64,000 bases of DNA, taken from contig NTXX01000001.1 of NCBI GenBank assembly GCA_002559145.1, positions 236,711 to 300,710 on the forward strand, in the 5' to 3' direction. Position numbers and translations under genes: made by a program. The notes under the pieces were generated by a model. The model saw only the letters and a list, made by a program, of their open reading frames with translations. It had not been told where the DNA came from and made no database searches. Shown one piece after another: positions 48,309 to 57,621 of the stretch; within the stretch, counting starts at the first letter, position 1; each line of letters begins with the position of its first letter. This stretch comes from Bacillus sp. AFS006103. Its GTDB lineage: Bacteria; Bacillota; Bacilli; Bacillales; Cytobacillaceae.

Positions 48309-49633
48309 CGAATCCTTCTCCTCCTTTTTACAAAAATGATTCCTAAAATAATCATTACCGGTATCAGCATAAACCAAACTACAGGGAGCCTAGTTCCTCG
48401 TTCACTCATCAACGGATAAGGGTCAGTAAAAACAGTTTCTTGTCTATGTAGAAATTGATTGATTTTTTCATAGATATGAATAGACGGACTCGGTAAAAAG
48501 AGATAAACAAGCTCTTGGTCTTCCATTAACTTTGCAAGGGAAGATTTATATTTAACAGGAATATCTCCAATCATATCTTCATTCAAATCAAATAAGGCAA
48601 ACGTTTCCCCCCATTCATTCCCTTTATGGTTTTCACTCCATTGGTTCTGCGCTTGCCCTCCAATCGTAATTACAGGAAGCGTATTGCGAAAAAAGCTATT
48701 CAAGGAAAATACTTGGCTGCTCGAGCTAGCCCAGAGCTCAACCCCGATGCGATTTTGCAGAAACTCATTGCTAATAATTCTGTTTTTCTGTGATAGATCA
48801 ATATAAAGCCCGCGCTGATTGTGATAGAAATGATTGTCCTTCACTATATTTTCATCACTCGCTTGAAGCATTAAACCAAACGAGCGGCTGCCCTGTTGGT
48901 AAGAAAATTCATTTCCAATTAACTCAATACCCTTAGAATTCATTATCGCAGCTCCACCGACATTCTGGTGAAAATGATTATTGAAAAAATGATTGTGATC
49001 AGAATACATATAGTGTAATCCATAGCGTGTATGGCTAATATCTACTTTCTTGACCACATTATCATTTGAATAGGAAAAATAGATTCCATCGCGGGAATCA
49101 CGAATAACCGCATCAGTTAATCGATTTCGCTGGGAACGAATCAGTTGGATACCGTTCCCTTGACCGGCGACTTCCCCCCCGCCCATTCCTGTAATGCTTA
49201 CTTTCGAAAGATCATTTTCATTAGATGAGCTAAAATAAATGCCGTGGAAGGAATCACTGATGGTCAAGTTCTTCAGTACATTTCGGTCAGATAGAACCTT
49301 AATCGCAGAATACTCTTCTACTGAATTCCTACTTTTACTGCTATGAGAGATTCGTAAGTTTTCCAATCGAGTGCCTATCGCAGGCTTTTGAATCAAGATG
49401 ACATTCCCTGTCCCATCGCCTTTAATATTTGTTTTACCAGCGCCCTTTATGGCAATCGGTTTTGATATTGTCACATTCCCACTATAAGTCTTATTTTGCA
49501 GAAGAAGAGTCCCATGTGCAGGAGTTTGATCGACCAGATCTTGCAAGGAACGGTTTTCTGCAAAAAAGGTGTTCGGATGAATGGTTAGCAAGAAAAATAT
49601 GATTCCTGCCGTCCAATGCCATTTCTCCCTCAT
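48305..49633 (-). CDS. nosD: NosD, periplasmic-type copper-site assembly protein
   Basis: 442 residues: signal peptide (WTAGIIFFLLTIHPNTFFAE), then right-handed parallel beta-helix repeats (CASH/NosD pattern: LKNLTISDSFHGIYFSSSN, RDSRDGIYFSYSNDN, ISHTRYGLHYMYSDHNHF, NQRGLYIDLSQKN) and a C-terminal membrane anchor (VVWFMLIPVMIILGIIFVKRRRR). NosD delivers or organises the CuZ site of NosZ in known systems. ATG 49633 overlaps the nosB stop as ATGA, with GGAGGG 10 nt upstream. Confidence 0.93.
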   Translation of the reverse strand: MREKWHWTAGIIFFLLTIHPNTFFAENRSLQDLVDQTPAHGTLLLQNKTYSGNVTISKPIAIKGAGKTNIKGDGTGNVILIQKPAIGTRLENLRISHSSKSRNSVEEYSAIKVLSDRNVLKNLTISDSFHGIYFSSSNENDLSKVSITGMGGGEVAGQGNGIQLIRSQRNRLTDAVIRDSRDGIYFSYSNDNVVKKVDISHTRYGLHYMYSDHNHFFNNHFHQNVGGAAIMNSKGIELIGNEFSYQQGSRSFGLMLQASDENIVKDNHFYHNQRGLYIDLSQKNRIISNEFLQNRIGVELWASSSSQVFSLNSFFRNTLPVITIGGQAQNQWSENHKGNEWGETFALFDLNEDMIGDIPVKYKSSLAKLMEDQELVYLFLPSPSIHIYEKINQFLHRQETVFTDPYPLMSERGTRLPVVWFMLIPVMIILGIIFVKRRRRIR

Positions 49634-50193
49634 CTTTTTCGATCCCTCCATAATGGAAACAGTGTGCAGAAGAAAGCTGCACCGAGGAGAAATGAACCAT
49701 AGGTGAAATAGCTTTCCGTCACAAAGTTGGCAAGTGTATTCTCCCCAAAAACTGGAGGTACAAATGGATCCACTTTAATCGGAGCCGTTGGATCAAGGTC
49801 CGTTCCATAATTCCGCAGCCAGCGGTGGATGTCATAAATTCCGAATGCTCCACCCACAACAAAAAGCCCAATCAGACCGTAAAGCAGACTTTTTCGCCGC
49901 AAAAATGCAGTAATAAGCGTTAACAAGGCCAGAATACCGATAATATATGGAAGGAATTGGAGCTCTGGAAAGTTCTCCTCGCCAAAACCCTTCATGCCAA
50001 TGTAATGATTTAATCCATTGACGATATCGATATCTCCCGCCATCTTATATGGATAAACAATGATATCCAAGCCTTCTGGATATTGTGGCGCATAGAATCT
50101 CATTCCCCACCATGGAAAGAAAATGGACGTAATTAGCAAAATAGCTGCTAAACACAGTGCAATAACGGAAGGAATTGAAAGAGTTTTGGACAA
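49630..50193 (-). CDS. nosB: NosB-like polytopic membrane protein of the nos operon
   Basis: About 187 residues with five hydrophobic segments (IPSVIALCLAAILLITSIFFPWWGM, FLPYIIGILALLTLITAFL, SLLYGLIGLFVVGGAFGIYDI, SYFTYGSFLLGAAFFCTLFPLW). The position directly after nosZ and before nosD is that of nosB in clade II nos clusters; function is not settled, possibly electron transfer or assembly. I chose TTG 50193 (MSKTLSIPSVIA), 8 nt after GAAAGGAG; an ATG at 50253 overlaps the nosZ stop but lies within a hairpin and has poor ribosome-site spacing. Confidence 0.72.
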   Translation of the reverse strand: MSKTLSIPSVIALCLAAILLITSIFFPWWGMRFYAPQYPEGLDIIVYPYKMAGDIDIVNGLNHYIGMKGFGEENFPELQFLPYIIGILALLTLITAFLRRKSLLYGLIGLFVVGGAFGIYDIHRWLRNYGTDLDPTAPIKVDPFVPPVFGENTLANFVTESYFTYGSFLLGAAFFCTLFPLWRDRKR

Positions 50194-50211
50194 CTTAATG
50201 ACTCCTTTCTC

Positions 50212-50250
50212 ATAAAAAGAAAAAAGGGCAGCGAAAGCCCCTTCTTCTTT
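50212..50250 (-). terminator. Terminator-like hairpin directly after the nosZ stop codon
   Basis: On the minus strand 14-bp arms (50237-50250 and 50216-50229, with G-U pairs) enclose loop TTTCGCT and are followed by TTTTT. It begins at the last base of the nosZ stop and ends before the nosB start, so it probably attenuates the downstream genes and may stabilise the nosCZ message. Confidence 0.7.
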
Positions 50251-52124
50251 CATCCTTTAGGTTCAACTAACAAATATCCACTCATTTCCTGATGTAAAGC
50301 AGAACAGAAATTTGTACAGTATAAAGGATAGGTTCCCGCCTTTTTGGCTGTAAATTCAATCGTCTGCGTCTGTCCCGGCTGGACTTCCATGTTCAGATTG
50401 TAGGAGTTTATTCCAAAGCCGTGGGTAATATCTTGGTCAAGGTCGATATTGGTTAAATGGATGACGACTTTATCTCCTTCTTTTACAGAGATGACGTCTT
50501 TACGCTCCGCTTTAGCATCAAAAATGAATTTCGAACGCATCGCAATTCCATTGACTTCCACGGTATTTCCACTTCTTGAAATATGGGCATCCTTTTGATT
50601 CCAGATACTGTTCGGACGCTTTGTATCCTTATCGTAGACAACAATTGGTTTAACCTTGTTTGCCTTAATGATCTGTGCATAATGAGGCTCAGGGTTAACC
50701 GGCACAGATTGAATGATTTCCATCTTTTTTCCAGTCAAATCAATTAACTGCATGGATTCCGGGTGTGACGGACCAACTGAAAGATAGCTATCCTTAGCTA
50801 TTTTATTTAGGGCAATGATATATTTTCCATCTGGACTAACAGTATCACCTTCAGCCGCAACAGCATGTCCTGGTGAATATTGAACTGGTACACGGTCAAC
50901 GGTTTCACCTGAATCGACATTCCATTTAACAATTTCCGACGAAATAAACATCGTCGTATAAGCAAACCCTTTATCATCAAATTGAGTATGCAGTGGTCCG
51001 AGAGCATTTTCTGGATTTACTTCTCTCTCCATGATGGATTCATAATCTAATATTGGAATGCCTTCTTGCTCACCTGCAAACTTCTTATCCTTGATCGCCT
51101 TAAAAGCTTTTTCGAAAGAGAACACTGTCATGGCAGGGGCTAGTTTACCTGCAGCAATGAAACGCTTACCATCAGGTGTCACATCCACACCATGTGGCGA
51201 CTTTGCGGTTGGAACAAGATAGATTCCTCCTCTATGCTTGGCAGGGTCAATCATTTTCTGTCCATTTACTGTATCGTATTTTCCAGCAGCGACCATCTTC
51301 TCTAGCTCTTTCCAGTTAAACAAAACAATATAATCACGATCTTTCTGTGAAGCATTAATTTCCTGTTCTGTCGTTGCTAATTCGGTATTATAAGTAGTCA
51401 TAACTGCCCAGTCTTTAGAGGTTTTTTTTCCTGCATCAGAAAGATCAAATGACCATGGTGGCAATGCTACCTGGTAAGCGACATTTAGCTTTTGTTTAGC
51501 CTCATTAAATGTAACCGCAGACATAACTCCTTTATATTTTGTTTTGTATTCATCTAACGTGGCATAATCATGGCCAAATGGAACGGCAAATCTAGTCGGC
51601 AAAAACATATATTCTGTATTCTCTGTCACAAAGGCGGCACAATGTGGCCCTCCAGTGTTTGGAACCTCCAATATATCCTTGACTGTAAACGTCTTTAAAT
51701 CCATTACGGCAGCACGATTATTGGCTACATCTGTTGCAAACATATACTTTCCATCATACTCTCCTCCTTTTTCAGAAAAGGCAGGATGATGGAGATCACC
51801 CCAGTTGTATTCTCCCATTAATTCTCTAGAATGCTTATCCCAGCCGTGACCTGTTGCTGAATCCGGGGAAAATACAGGAATTGTACGAATATGACGCATA
51901 GATGGTACCCCATAGATAAACATTTGCCCAGAGTGACCACCTGAGGCAAATAAATAGTATTCATCCTTCTGACCGAAAGGAACATAAACCTTTTGGGCAT
52001 TACTGGCAGTACTAGATTGATTTTTATTATTATTATTATTATTACCGTTGAAATCCGCAAAAATCACGGTTGAAGCCAATGCTCCCAATACTAACCCGGA
52101 AATGGCTGCAATCATTTTTTTCAT
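50250..52124 (-). CDS. nosZ: Nitrous oxide reductase, clade II (Sec-exported)
   Basis: Reduces N2O to N2 outside the cell membrane. 624 residues. The signal peptide MKKMIAAISGLVLGALASTV has no twin arginines, so export is by Sec, a clade II mark. All seven CuZ histidines are visible: H112 and H113, H161, H311, H379, H420 and H481. The C-terminal cupredoxin domain has the CuA ligands H568, C603, C607, H611 and M614 (CTNFCSALHQEM). A run of Asn follows the signal peptide. ATG 52124 is 7 nt after GGAGG. Nothing is missing, so the enzyme should be functional. Confidence 0.96.
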   Translation of the reverse strand: MKKMIAAISGLVLGALASTVIFADFNGNNNNNNKNQSSTASNAQKVYVPFGQKDEYYLFASGGHSGQMFIYGVPSMRHIRTIPVFSPDSATGHGWDKHSRELMGEYNWGDLHHPAFSEKGGEYDGKYMFATDVANNRAAVMDLKTFTVKDILEVPNTGGPHCAAFVTENTEYMFLPTRFAVPFGHDYATLDEYKTKYKGVMSAVTFNEAKQKLNVAYQVALPPWSFDLSDAGKKTSKDWAVMTTYNTELATTEQEINASQKDRDYIVLFNWKELEKMVAAGKYDTVNGQKMIDPAKHRGGIYLVPTAKSPHGVDVTPDGKRFIAAGKLAPAMTVFSFEKAFKAIKDKKFAGEQEGIPILDYESIMEREVNPENALGPLHTQFDDKGFAYTTMFISSEIVKWNVDSGETVDRVPVQYSPGHAVAAEGDTVSPDGKYIIALNKIAKDSYLSVGPSHPESMQLIDLTGKKMEIIQSVPVNPEPHYAQIIKANKVKPIVVYDKDTKRPNSIWNQKDAHISRSGNTVEVNGIAMRSKFIFDAKAERKDVISVKEGDKVVIHLTNIDLDQDITHGFGINSYNLNMEVQPGQTQTIEFTAKKAGTYPLYCTNFCSALHQEMSGYLLVEPKG

Positions 52125-52144
52125 AAAAATTCCTCCAAAATCAA

Positions 52145-52576
52145 TCATTGTTTCTTCTCTGATGCGGCTTTTAGGGCTGCAAGAACCGCTGCTCTTTCAT
52201 CATCCGTCAGCGGTTTATCTCCTAGCACACCTGACATGACTGCAGAAGTTGGTTTTTTGAGAAACTCTTCGATTGGCACACCATGCTTTCCTTCAACATT
52301 TACATAGGCCTGAGATAAATCCGGACCCGTCGACCCACCTTGGATATTTAGTGCAGAAATACTATGGCAGGAAACGCAGCCGCGCTGAATAAAAATCCTG
52401 CCTTCTTTAGCGGTTGAATCACCCTGTTGTTTTTCTATCGCATCTTTTTTGACAACTTGATCAGTTTTTTCTGCCGTTTCAGCAGGTGCTGCTTTTTCCT
52501 TAGCATTAAAAATTAAGTAACCTCCACCAAAAGCGACCCCAAAACAAATAAGAAAAATAGCAATATATTTCCCCAT
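52145..52576 (-). CDS. nosC: NosC-type membrane-anchored cytochrome c
   Basis: 143 residues: N-terminal membrane anchor (IAIFLICFGVAFGGGYLIF, 5-23), Lys/Ala/Glu-rich linker, and one class I cytochrome c domain with heme motif C67-V-S-C70-H71 and probable axial M114. It would pass electrons from the menaquinol/cytochrome chain to NosZ. First gene of the operon, 20 bp before nosZ. No Fnr box (TGTGA-N6-TCACA) is visible upstream, and no nosR or nosL is in the window. Confidence 0.88.
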   Translation of the reverse strand: MGKYIAIFLICFGVAFGGGYLIFNAKEKAAPAETAEKTDQVVKKDAIEKQQGDSTAKEGRIFIQRGCVSCHSISALNIQGGSTGPDLSQAYVNVEGKHGVPIEEFLKKPTSAVMSGVLGDKPLTDDERAAVLAALKAASEKKQ

Positions 52577-52656
52577 ATGCCCCCTCCTTTCTAAACATAG
52601 TAATAATATTTTTTTTAGTTTTACCTGGTAGATTTTTATTATTCCTAAATATTAGA

Positions 52657-52762
52657 AGTTAATCAAAATGGCGCTCAGGCTTACCTCCTGGAATGCAGGA
52701 AGACTAGCAGATTTGAATATCCCATTAGCCAAAACTATGACTCCCTCTATGAAAAAGAATAA
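52657..52762 (+). pseudogene. Decayed 3' fragment of a pterin-4a-carbinolamine dehydratase gene
   Basis: The frame from 52668 reads MALRLTSWNAGRLADLNIPLAK, matching TLRLTSWNAGGLTDLDIALAK of the intact gene at 45815-46105. After AK a one-base loss shifts the frame; the next frame gives YDSLYEKE and stop, matching YDLIYEKY and stop. Nucleotide identity looks to be about 70-75 percent over 100 bp. No 5' part is found. It is followed by a good terminator. The rest of the 409-bp gap (52577-52985) holds the nosC leader and a repeat array. Confidence 0.85.
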
Positions 52763-52767
52763 ATTTT

Positions 52768-52797
52768 AAAGAGGTTACAGTAGTCTGCAACCTCTTT
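52768..52797 (+). terminator. Terminator after the dehydratase remnant
   Basis: Arms AAAGAGGTTaCAG/CTGcAACCTCTTT with loop TAGT and a TTTT tail on the plus strand. Confidence 0.82.
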
Positions 52798-52886
52798 TCG
52801 GTGACTTTAAAAAAAAAACTTATAATTGCAAAATTTCCATATCAGATCAGGGCCTCTTTGCCAATCGTAATTTCACTTTTTTATTT

Positions 52887-52980
52887 TTTCAGCGCAAAAT
52901 TGACTTTTATCAGCGATAAAGAACCATTTATCAGCGATAAATTCAATATATCAGCGATAATCAACTTTTATCAGCGATGC
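52887..52980. repeat. Array of TATCAGCGATAA, 20-21 bp period, right of the nos operon
   Basis: Four good copies begin near 52908, 52929, 52949 and 52969, with a degenerate one (TTTCAGCGC) near 52887. The last copy abuts the end of the NERD pseudogene. AT-rich linkers. Confidence 0.88.
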
Positions 52981-52985
52981 GAATT

Positions 52986-53846
52986 TTACCATGGTATGGA
53001 CTTAGGAAAGTAAACACGTCCTTTTTTTGTTCCTGAATAATTTAGATTTACAGAAAGTAGTAATCTTTTCGCTGTATCAGGTGATTTTATATGAACAAAT
53101 TCCCTAAATTGCTGATTTGTAATTTGTGAATCAAAAAGTAGGAAGTAATCTTTAAGGGCACTTATATGGGCATCTTTGGAAAATTCGTTGCAAGAAGGGC
53201 AATACCATTGCTTTTTCTTACGAATAAGTGGGCTATGGGTACAATTGGAGTCAAAAACACCCGTTAATAGGTCCGTCTTGTTAATTCCGTACTTTTTCAA
53301 AATATAACTTGTTGGTACCTTATTCATTTTTACTAGGAGGCGACTCAGTTTTCGGAGGTCTTTCGCATGAAGGAGTGGATTAGTATATTGCTTTTCAAAA
53401 CTCTGAATTTTATTTATGAAAGCATCGGATTTACATACTCGCGGTTTCACTTTATAAGTGTTTTTCCCGGTGATGACATATGAAGCATATCCATTGCTTA
53501 TGACTACTAGGTATTCAACTGGAACTTTAGGAAATTTGTGTTCTGCCATCAGTTTTTCTAGATACTCTTTATGCCTTTCTGATTGTGCAATCGGATCAGG
53601 GTAACCTTTTTCCACGTTATTGTTTATTTGGGTAAATTGCTCATTTTCTGTATCAAATATTAATTAACCAGCCATATTTTTCACTTCAACAATTAGGGCG
53701 AATTCTGATGTTAGGAGAAGGGTATCAATTTGGCAGTTGTAGTCACCATCAGGAAGGTTTAAATCGTGGAGAATCATGTATTTGTTAATAGGAAGGAGGC
53801 GTAAGTATATATAATTCTGATAAAAGCCTGAAATCCCTGCCGAATT
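52986..53846 (-). pseudogene. NERD (nuclease-related domain) protein, broken by an in-frame stop
   Basis: One frame runs from 53846 to 52986 with a single TAA at 53664-53666. Upstream of the stop it reads AGISGFYQNYIYLRLLP, then KYMILHDLNLPDGDYNCQID, TLLLTSEFALIVEVKNMAG, the NERD core with the D and EVK residues; downstream LIFDTENEQFTQINNNVEKGYPDPIAQ continues the domain, and the C-terminus has a zinc-type CTHSP..CPSC pair and NQQFREFVHIKS. Another stop at 53847 cuts the N-terminus. The 3' part (209 codons from ATG 53615) is intact, so decay is recent or the piece is still made. Confidence 0.85.
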
Positions 53847-53883
53847 TTAGCGAAATTTGTTAAAAGAGTTTGTCTATTTATTT

Positions 53884-53975
53884 TATCAGCGATAATTAGA
53901 AGGTTATCAGCGTTAAATTCAATATATCAGCGAATTTGTGGTATTTATCAGCGATAAATTCAATATATCAGCGAA
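53884..53975. repeat. Second TATCAGCGATAA array, between the NERD pseudogene and pheT
   Basis: Five copies begin near 53884, 53905, 53925, 53946 and 53966 (steps of 20-21 bp); two are truncated to TATCAGCGAA and one reads TATCAGCGTT. ATTCAATATATCAGCG is shared exactly with the array at 52887-52980. Confidence 0.88.
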
Positions 53976-53995
53976 CCGTAAATTCCACATTAGAA

Positions 53996-54037
53996 AAAGG
54001 AAAAAAGCCAGCTCGAATTCAATCTTCGAACTAGCTT
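53996..54037 (-). terminator. pheT terminator
   Basis: Arms AAGCCAGCTCGAA/TTCGAACTAGCTT (54005-54017, 54025-54037; two G-U pairs in the RNA) with a T run on the minus strand, just after the pheT stop. Confidence 0.85.
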
Positions 54038-54044
54038 CTTTTAG

Positions 54045-56459
54045 TTAACCCCTTAAAACAGCTCCTGCTTTTTCTTCTAACGCTGCAAGTACTCGGTCAT
54101 GGACCTTCGTTACCTCTTCATCCGTCAACGTACGTACCGGATCAACATATTTTAAAGAAAAAGCAATCGACTTCTTGCCCGCTTCCATCTTATCACCCTC
54201 ATATAAATCAAACACATGTACCTCTTTAAGAAGCGGTGCACCATTTGTTAAGATGATTTCCTTTAGGGTGCCTGACACCGTTTCTTTGTTTACCACGAGG
54301 GCAATGTCTCTAGTAATCGATGGGAAGCGTGGAATGGCTTCATATTGTAATGCTGGTGTTTCTGCTTCAAGTATAGCTTTTAATGAAAGTTCAAATACGT
54401 AGGTATCTTTCAAATCCAAGTCTTTTTGAACTGTTGGGTGGACTTGACCGATAAAGCCGATTTTCTCGTCATTTAAGAAAATTTCTGCTGTACGGCCCGG
54501 GTGCAGACGGTCTACTTGTGCCTGAACGAATTGAACCTGTTCGAAGAGGCCAAGTTTAGCAAACATTCCTTCTAAAATTCCTTTAACAACGTAGAAGTCG
54601 ACGGCTTTCTTCTCTCCTTGCCAAGAATGACTTTCCCAAAGGCCAGTAATGGCCGCAGCTAAATGCTCTTTTTCCACTGGAAGAGAGTCTGTCCCGTTCG
54701 CTAAGAATACAGCACCTGTTTCATATACACCTAAGCTATCGTTTTGGCGGGCACTATTGTATTTTAATACTTCCAAAAGCTGTGGCATGATGCTCAAACG
54801 AAGGATACTGCGCTCTTCACTCATTGGCATGGAAAGACGAATGGTATCACGCTTTTCAAGTGCAAATTGTGCTGCCTTTTCCTCGCTCGTGAGGGAATAC
54901 GTTACAGCTTGGTATAAGCCTGCACCCTCAAGGTATTGACGAACCACACGGCGTTTCTTCTGATACTCATTCAAACCGCCCGGGGTTGTCGAACCGATTG
55001 GAAGTGTTTTTGGAATATTATCGTAACCGTAAAGGCGGGCTACTTCTTCCAGTAAATCTTCTTCGATTTTAATATCGCCGCGGCGAGTCGGTGCCGTTAC
55101 GGTAATGGTATCTTCCTCAATGCTTACCCCAAATTGAAGACGATCAAAGATTTCTTTCACGTCTATCATTACAAGCTCTGTACCAAGTACACGATTGATT
55201 TTTTCTAAAGTAATTGAAACTACTGCTGGTTCAACTGTTAGTGTGTCCGCCTCAGCCGCACCTTCTAATACTTCTCCGCCAGCGTATTTTGCCATCAGAT
55301 AGGCCGCGCGCGCTCCTGCTGCACGAACACGATTCGGATCGACACCTTTCTCAAACCGAGCACTTGCTTCACTTCTAAGGCCATGGTCTTTTGATGCCTT
55401 TCTAACAGTTGCTCCATTAAAGTAAGCAGATTCAAGCAAAACAGTTGTTGTGTCTGACGTTACTTCAGAATTTGCTCCTCCCATTACACCAGCAAGGGCA
55501 ACAGGCTCTGTTCCATTTGTAATAACCAGATGTTCAGATGTAAGTGTACGTTCCGCATCATCAAGCGTAACAAATTTCTCGCCATCTGCCGCACGGCGGA
55601 CAAGGATTTCTTTTGACCCTAAGCGATCATAATCAAATGCATGAAGCGGCTGTCCGTATTCAAGTAGAATATAGTTGGTAATATCGACCACATTATTGTG
55701 TGGACGAATTCCCGCAGACATTAAGCGTGTTTGCATCCAGAGTGGTGATGGTCCAATCTTTACGTTTTTAATGACTTTTGCTACATACAACGGGTTATCT
55801 TCTTTAGCTTCGACTGTGATTTTTACATAATCAGTTGCTTTTTCAGTTGAAGCTTGCAGGTTCGTTTCTGGAAGTTTCACGTTTCTTCCAAGAATCGCCG
55901 CCACTTCATAAGCAACCCCTAGCATGCTTAAGCAATCTGAGCGATTTGGAGTTAAGCTTAGTTCTAGAATCTCATCATTTCTATTTAACATTGCAATGGC
56001 ATCGACGCCGACTTCAGCATCTGCCGGGAAAACAAAGATTCCCTCGGAATATTCTTTCGGCACCACTTTTCCTTCGATCCCTAACTCAGTGAGCGAACAA
56101 ATCATTCCATTTGATTCTTCACCTCGAAGTTTCGCGCGTTTAATTTTAAAATTACCAGGAAGGACAGCACCTACTGTTGCCACCGCTACCTTTTGACCTT
56201 GCGCCACATTTGGGGCACCGCAAATAATTTGAACCGGTTGTTCCCCGCCCACATCTACAAGGCATTTGCTTAATTTATCAGCATTCGGGTGCTGCTCGCG
56301 TTCAAGGACATGACCAACAACGACGCCTTGAATGCCGTGGTTAAGAACTTCTACTCCCTCAACCTCAATACCACTTTTAGTAATTTTTTCTGCTAATTCA
56401 GCTGCAGTTACTCCAGTTAAATCAATATAGTCTTGAAGCCATTTATATGAAACGAACAT
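54045..56459 (-). CDS. pheT: Phenylalanine--tRNA ligase beta subunit
   Basis: 804 residues with the full beta-subunit domain order: tRNA-binding (EMAP-like) domain ([24 protein letters not shown], near 45-70), B3/B4 editing domain, B5 domain, catalytic-like domain, and C-terminal ferredoxin-fold anticodon-binding domain ([18 protein letters not shown]). The codons for VSGT near residue 728 contain the dispersed 13-mer GGTGTCAGGCACC (54267-54279). 48 bp after pheS, same T-box transcript. Confidence 0.97.
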   Translation of the reverse strand: MFVSYKWLQDYIDLTGVTAAELAEKITKSGIEVEGVEVLNHGIQGVVVGHVLEREQHPNADKLSKCLVDVGGEQPVQIICGAPNVAQGQKVAVATVGAVLPGNFKIKRAKLRGEESNGMICSLTELGIEGKVVPKEYSEGIFVFPADAEVGVDAIAMLNRNDEILELSLTPNRSDCLSMLGVAYEVAAILGRNVKLPETNLQASTEKATDYVKITVEAKEDNPLYVAKVIKNVKIGPSPLWMQTRLMSAGIRPHNNVVDITNYILLEYGQPLHAFDYDRLGSKEILVRRAADGEKFVTLDDAERTLTSEHLVITNGTEPVALAGVMGGANSEVTSDTTTVLLESAYFNGATVRKASKDHGLRSEASARFEKGVDPNRVRAAGARAAYLMAKYAGGEVLEGAAEADTLTVEPAVVSITLEKINRVLGTELVMIDVKEIFDRLQFGVSIEEDTITVTAPTRRGDIKIEEDLLEEVARLYGYDNIPKTLPIGSTTPGGLNEYQKKRRVVRQYLEGAGLYQAVTYSLTSEEKAAQFALEKRDTIRLSMPMSEERSILRLSIMPQLLEVLKYNSARQNDSLGVYETGAVFLANGTDSLPVEKEHLAAAITGLWESHSWQGEKKAVDFYVVKGILEGMFAKLGLFEQVQFVQAQVDRLHPGRTAEIFLNDEKIGFIGQVHPTVQKDLDLKDTYVFELSLKAILEAETPALQYEAIPRFPSITRDIALVVNKETVSGTLKEIILTNGAPLLKEVHVFDLYEGDKMEAGKKSIAFSLKYVDPVRTLTDEEVTKVHDRVLAALEEKAGAVLRG

Positions 56460-56507
56460 GTCGTCATCCTCCTTTAGTTATCTTTAATCAACGAGATGTA
56501 TTCAAGT

Positions 56508-57545
56508 TCATTCGTGTTTTGAAAATTGCTTTAAGAACCGAACATCATTGGTATAAAAATGTCTGATATCATCGACACCGTACTTTAACATCGCGATCCG
56601 CTCAGGCCCCATTCCGAAGGCAAAGCCAGTGTATTTCTTCGAATCGTATCCAGCCATCTCAAGCACGTTAGGGTGAACCATACCTGCTCCAAGAATTTCA
56701 ATCCAGCCTGTGCGCTTACAAACGCTGCAGCCAGACCCGCCACAAATTTTACAAGAAATATCCATTTCAACAGAAGGCTCTGTGAATGGGAAAAAGCTTG
56801 GACGCAGACGAATTTCACGATCTTCTCCGAACATTTTTTTCGCAAATACTTCTAATGTTCCTTTCAGATCACTCATGCGGATGTTCTCTCCGACTACAAG
56901 ACCTTCGATTTGCATAAATTGATGAGAGTGTGTTGCATCATCATTATCACGACGGTACACTTTACCCGGACAAATAATTTTGATTGGACCTTTGCCATGG
57001 TGCTTCTCCATCGTCCGCGCTTGAACTGGCGATGTATGGGTGCGAAGAAGGATATCTTCTGTGATATAGAATGAGTCCTGCATATCGCGGGCTGGGTGTC
57101 CTTTCGGTAAGTTAAGTGCTTCGAAGTTATAATAATCTTGTTCAACTTCAGGACCTTCTGCTACCTGGTAACCCATACCAATAAATAGGTCTTCAATTTC
57201 TTCAATGATTCTTGTCAGTGGATGATGATTTCCAACCTTTATTGGTCGGCCTGGGAGGGTAACATCAATGCTTTCAGATGCTAATTTTTCTAAGACAGCA
57301 GCCTCTTCTAACCCCTTTAGTTTAGCCTCAATTTTAACAGCTATCATCTCACGGACTTCGTTCGCTAATGCCCCCATCACTGGGCGCTCTTCAGCAGAAA
57401 GCTTCCCCATTCCGCGTAGTACTTCTGTGATTGGACCCTTTTTTCCTAGATAAGCCACACGAATGTCATTTAATTCTTTTAAACTTACCGACTGTTCAAC
57501 TTTTTGAATAGCCTCTTCCTGCAATTCTTTTAAACGTTCTTGCAT
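56508..57545 (-). CDS. pheS: Phenylalanine--tRNA ligase alpha subunit
   Basis: 345-residue catalytic subunit: N-terminal coiled coil, then class II motifs: motif 1 region [18 protein letters not shown], motif 2 [10 protein letters not shown] and [16 protein letters not shown], motif 3 [18 protein letters not shown] Cys cluster [17 protein letters not shown] near 260-280 suggests a zinc site common in Bacillus PheS. Controlled by the T-box leader. Confidence 0.97.
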   Translation of the reverse strand: MQERLKELQEEAIQKVEQSVSLKELNDIRVAYLGKKGPITEVLRGMGKLSAEERPVMGALANEVREMIAVKIEAKLKGLEEAAVLEKLASESIDVTLPGRPIKVGNHHPLTRIIEEIEDLFIGMGYQVAEGPEVEQDYYNFEALNLPKGHPARDMQDSFYITEDILLRTHTSPVQARTMEKHHGKGPIKIICPGKVYRRDNDDATHSHQFMQIEGLVVGENIRMSDLKGTLEVFAKKMFGEDREIRLRPSFFPFTEPSVEMDISCKICGGSGCSVCKRTGWIEILGAGMVHPNVLEMAGYDSKKYTGFAFGMGPERIAMLKYGVDDIRHFYTNDVRFLKQFSKHE

Positions 57546-57595
57546 GTCAATTCCTCCTTAATATTGATCGGTGTCATAGATTGGTGTAATTGATT

Positions 57596-57608
57596 GGTGT
57601 CAGGCACC
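57596..57608 (+). repeat. Single GGTGTCAGGCACC element between the T box and pheS
   Basis: Exact copy of the dispersed 13-mer in the pheS leader between the T-box terminator and the ribosome-binding site. Confidence 0.8.
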
Positions 57609-57621
57609 AGAACAGAAAAAA

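Noticed and set aside
52577..52662. Fnr box or ResD site upstream of nosC
   Set aside because: No TGTGA-N6-TCACA palindrome or clear alternative could be found by eye; I cannot support a regulator.
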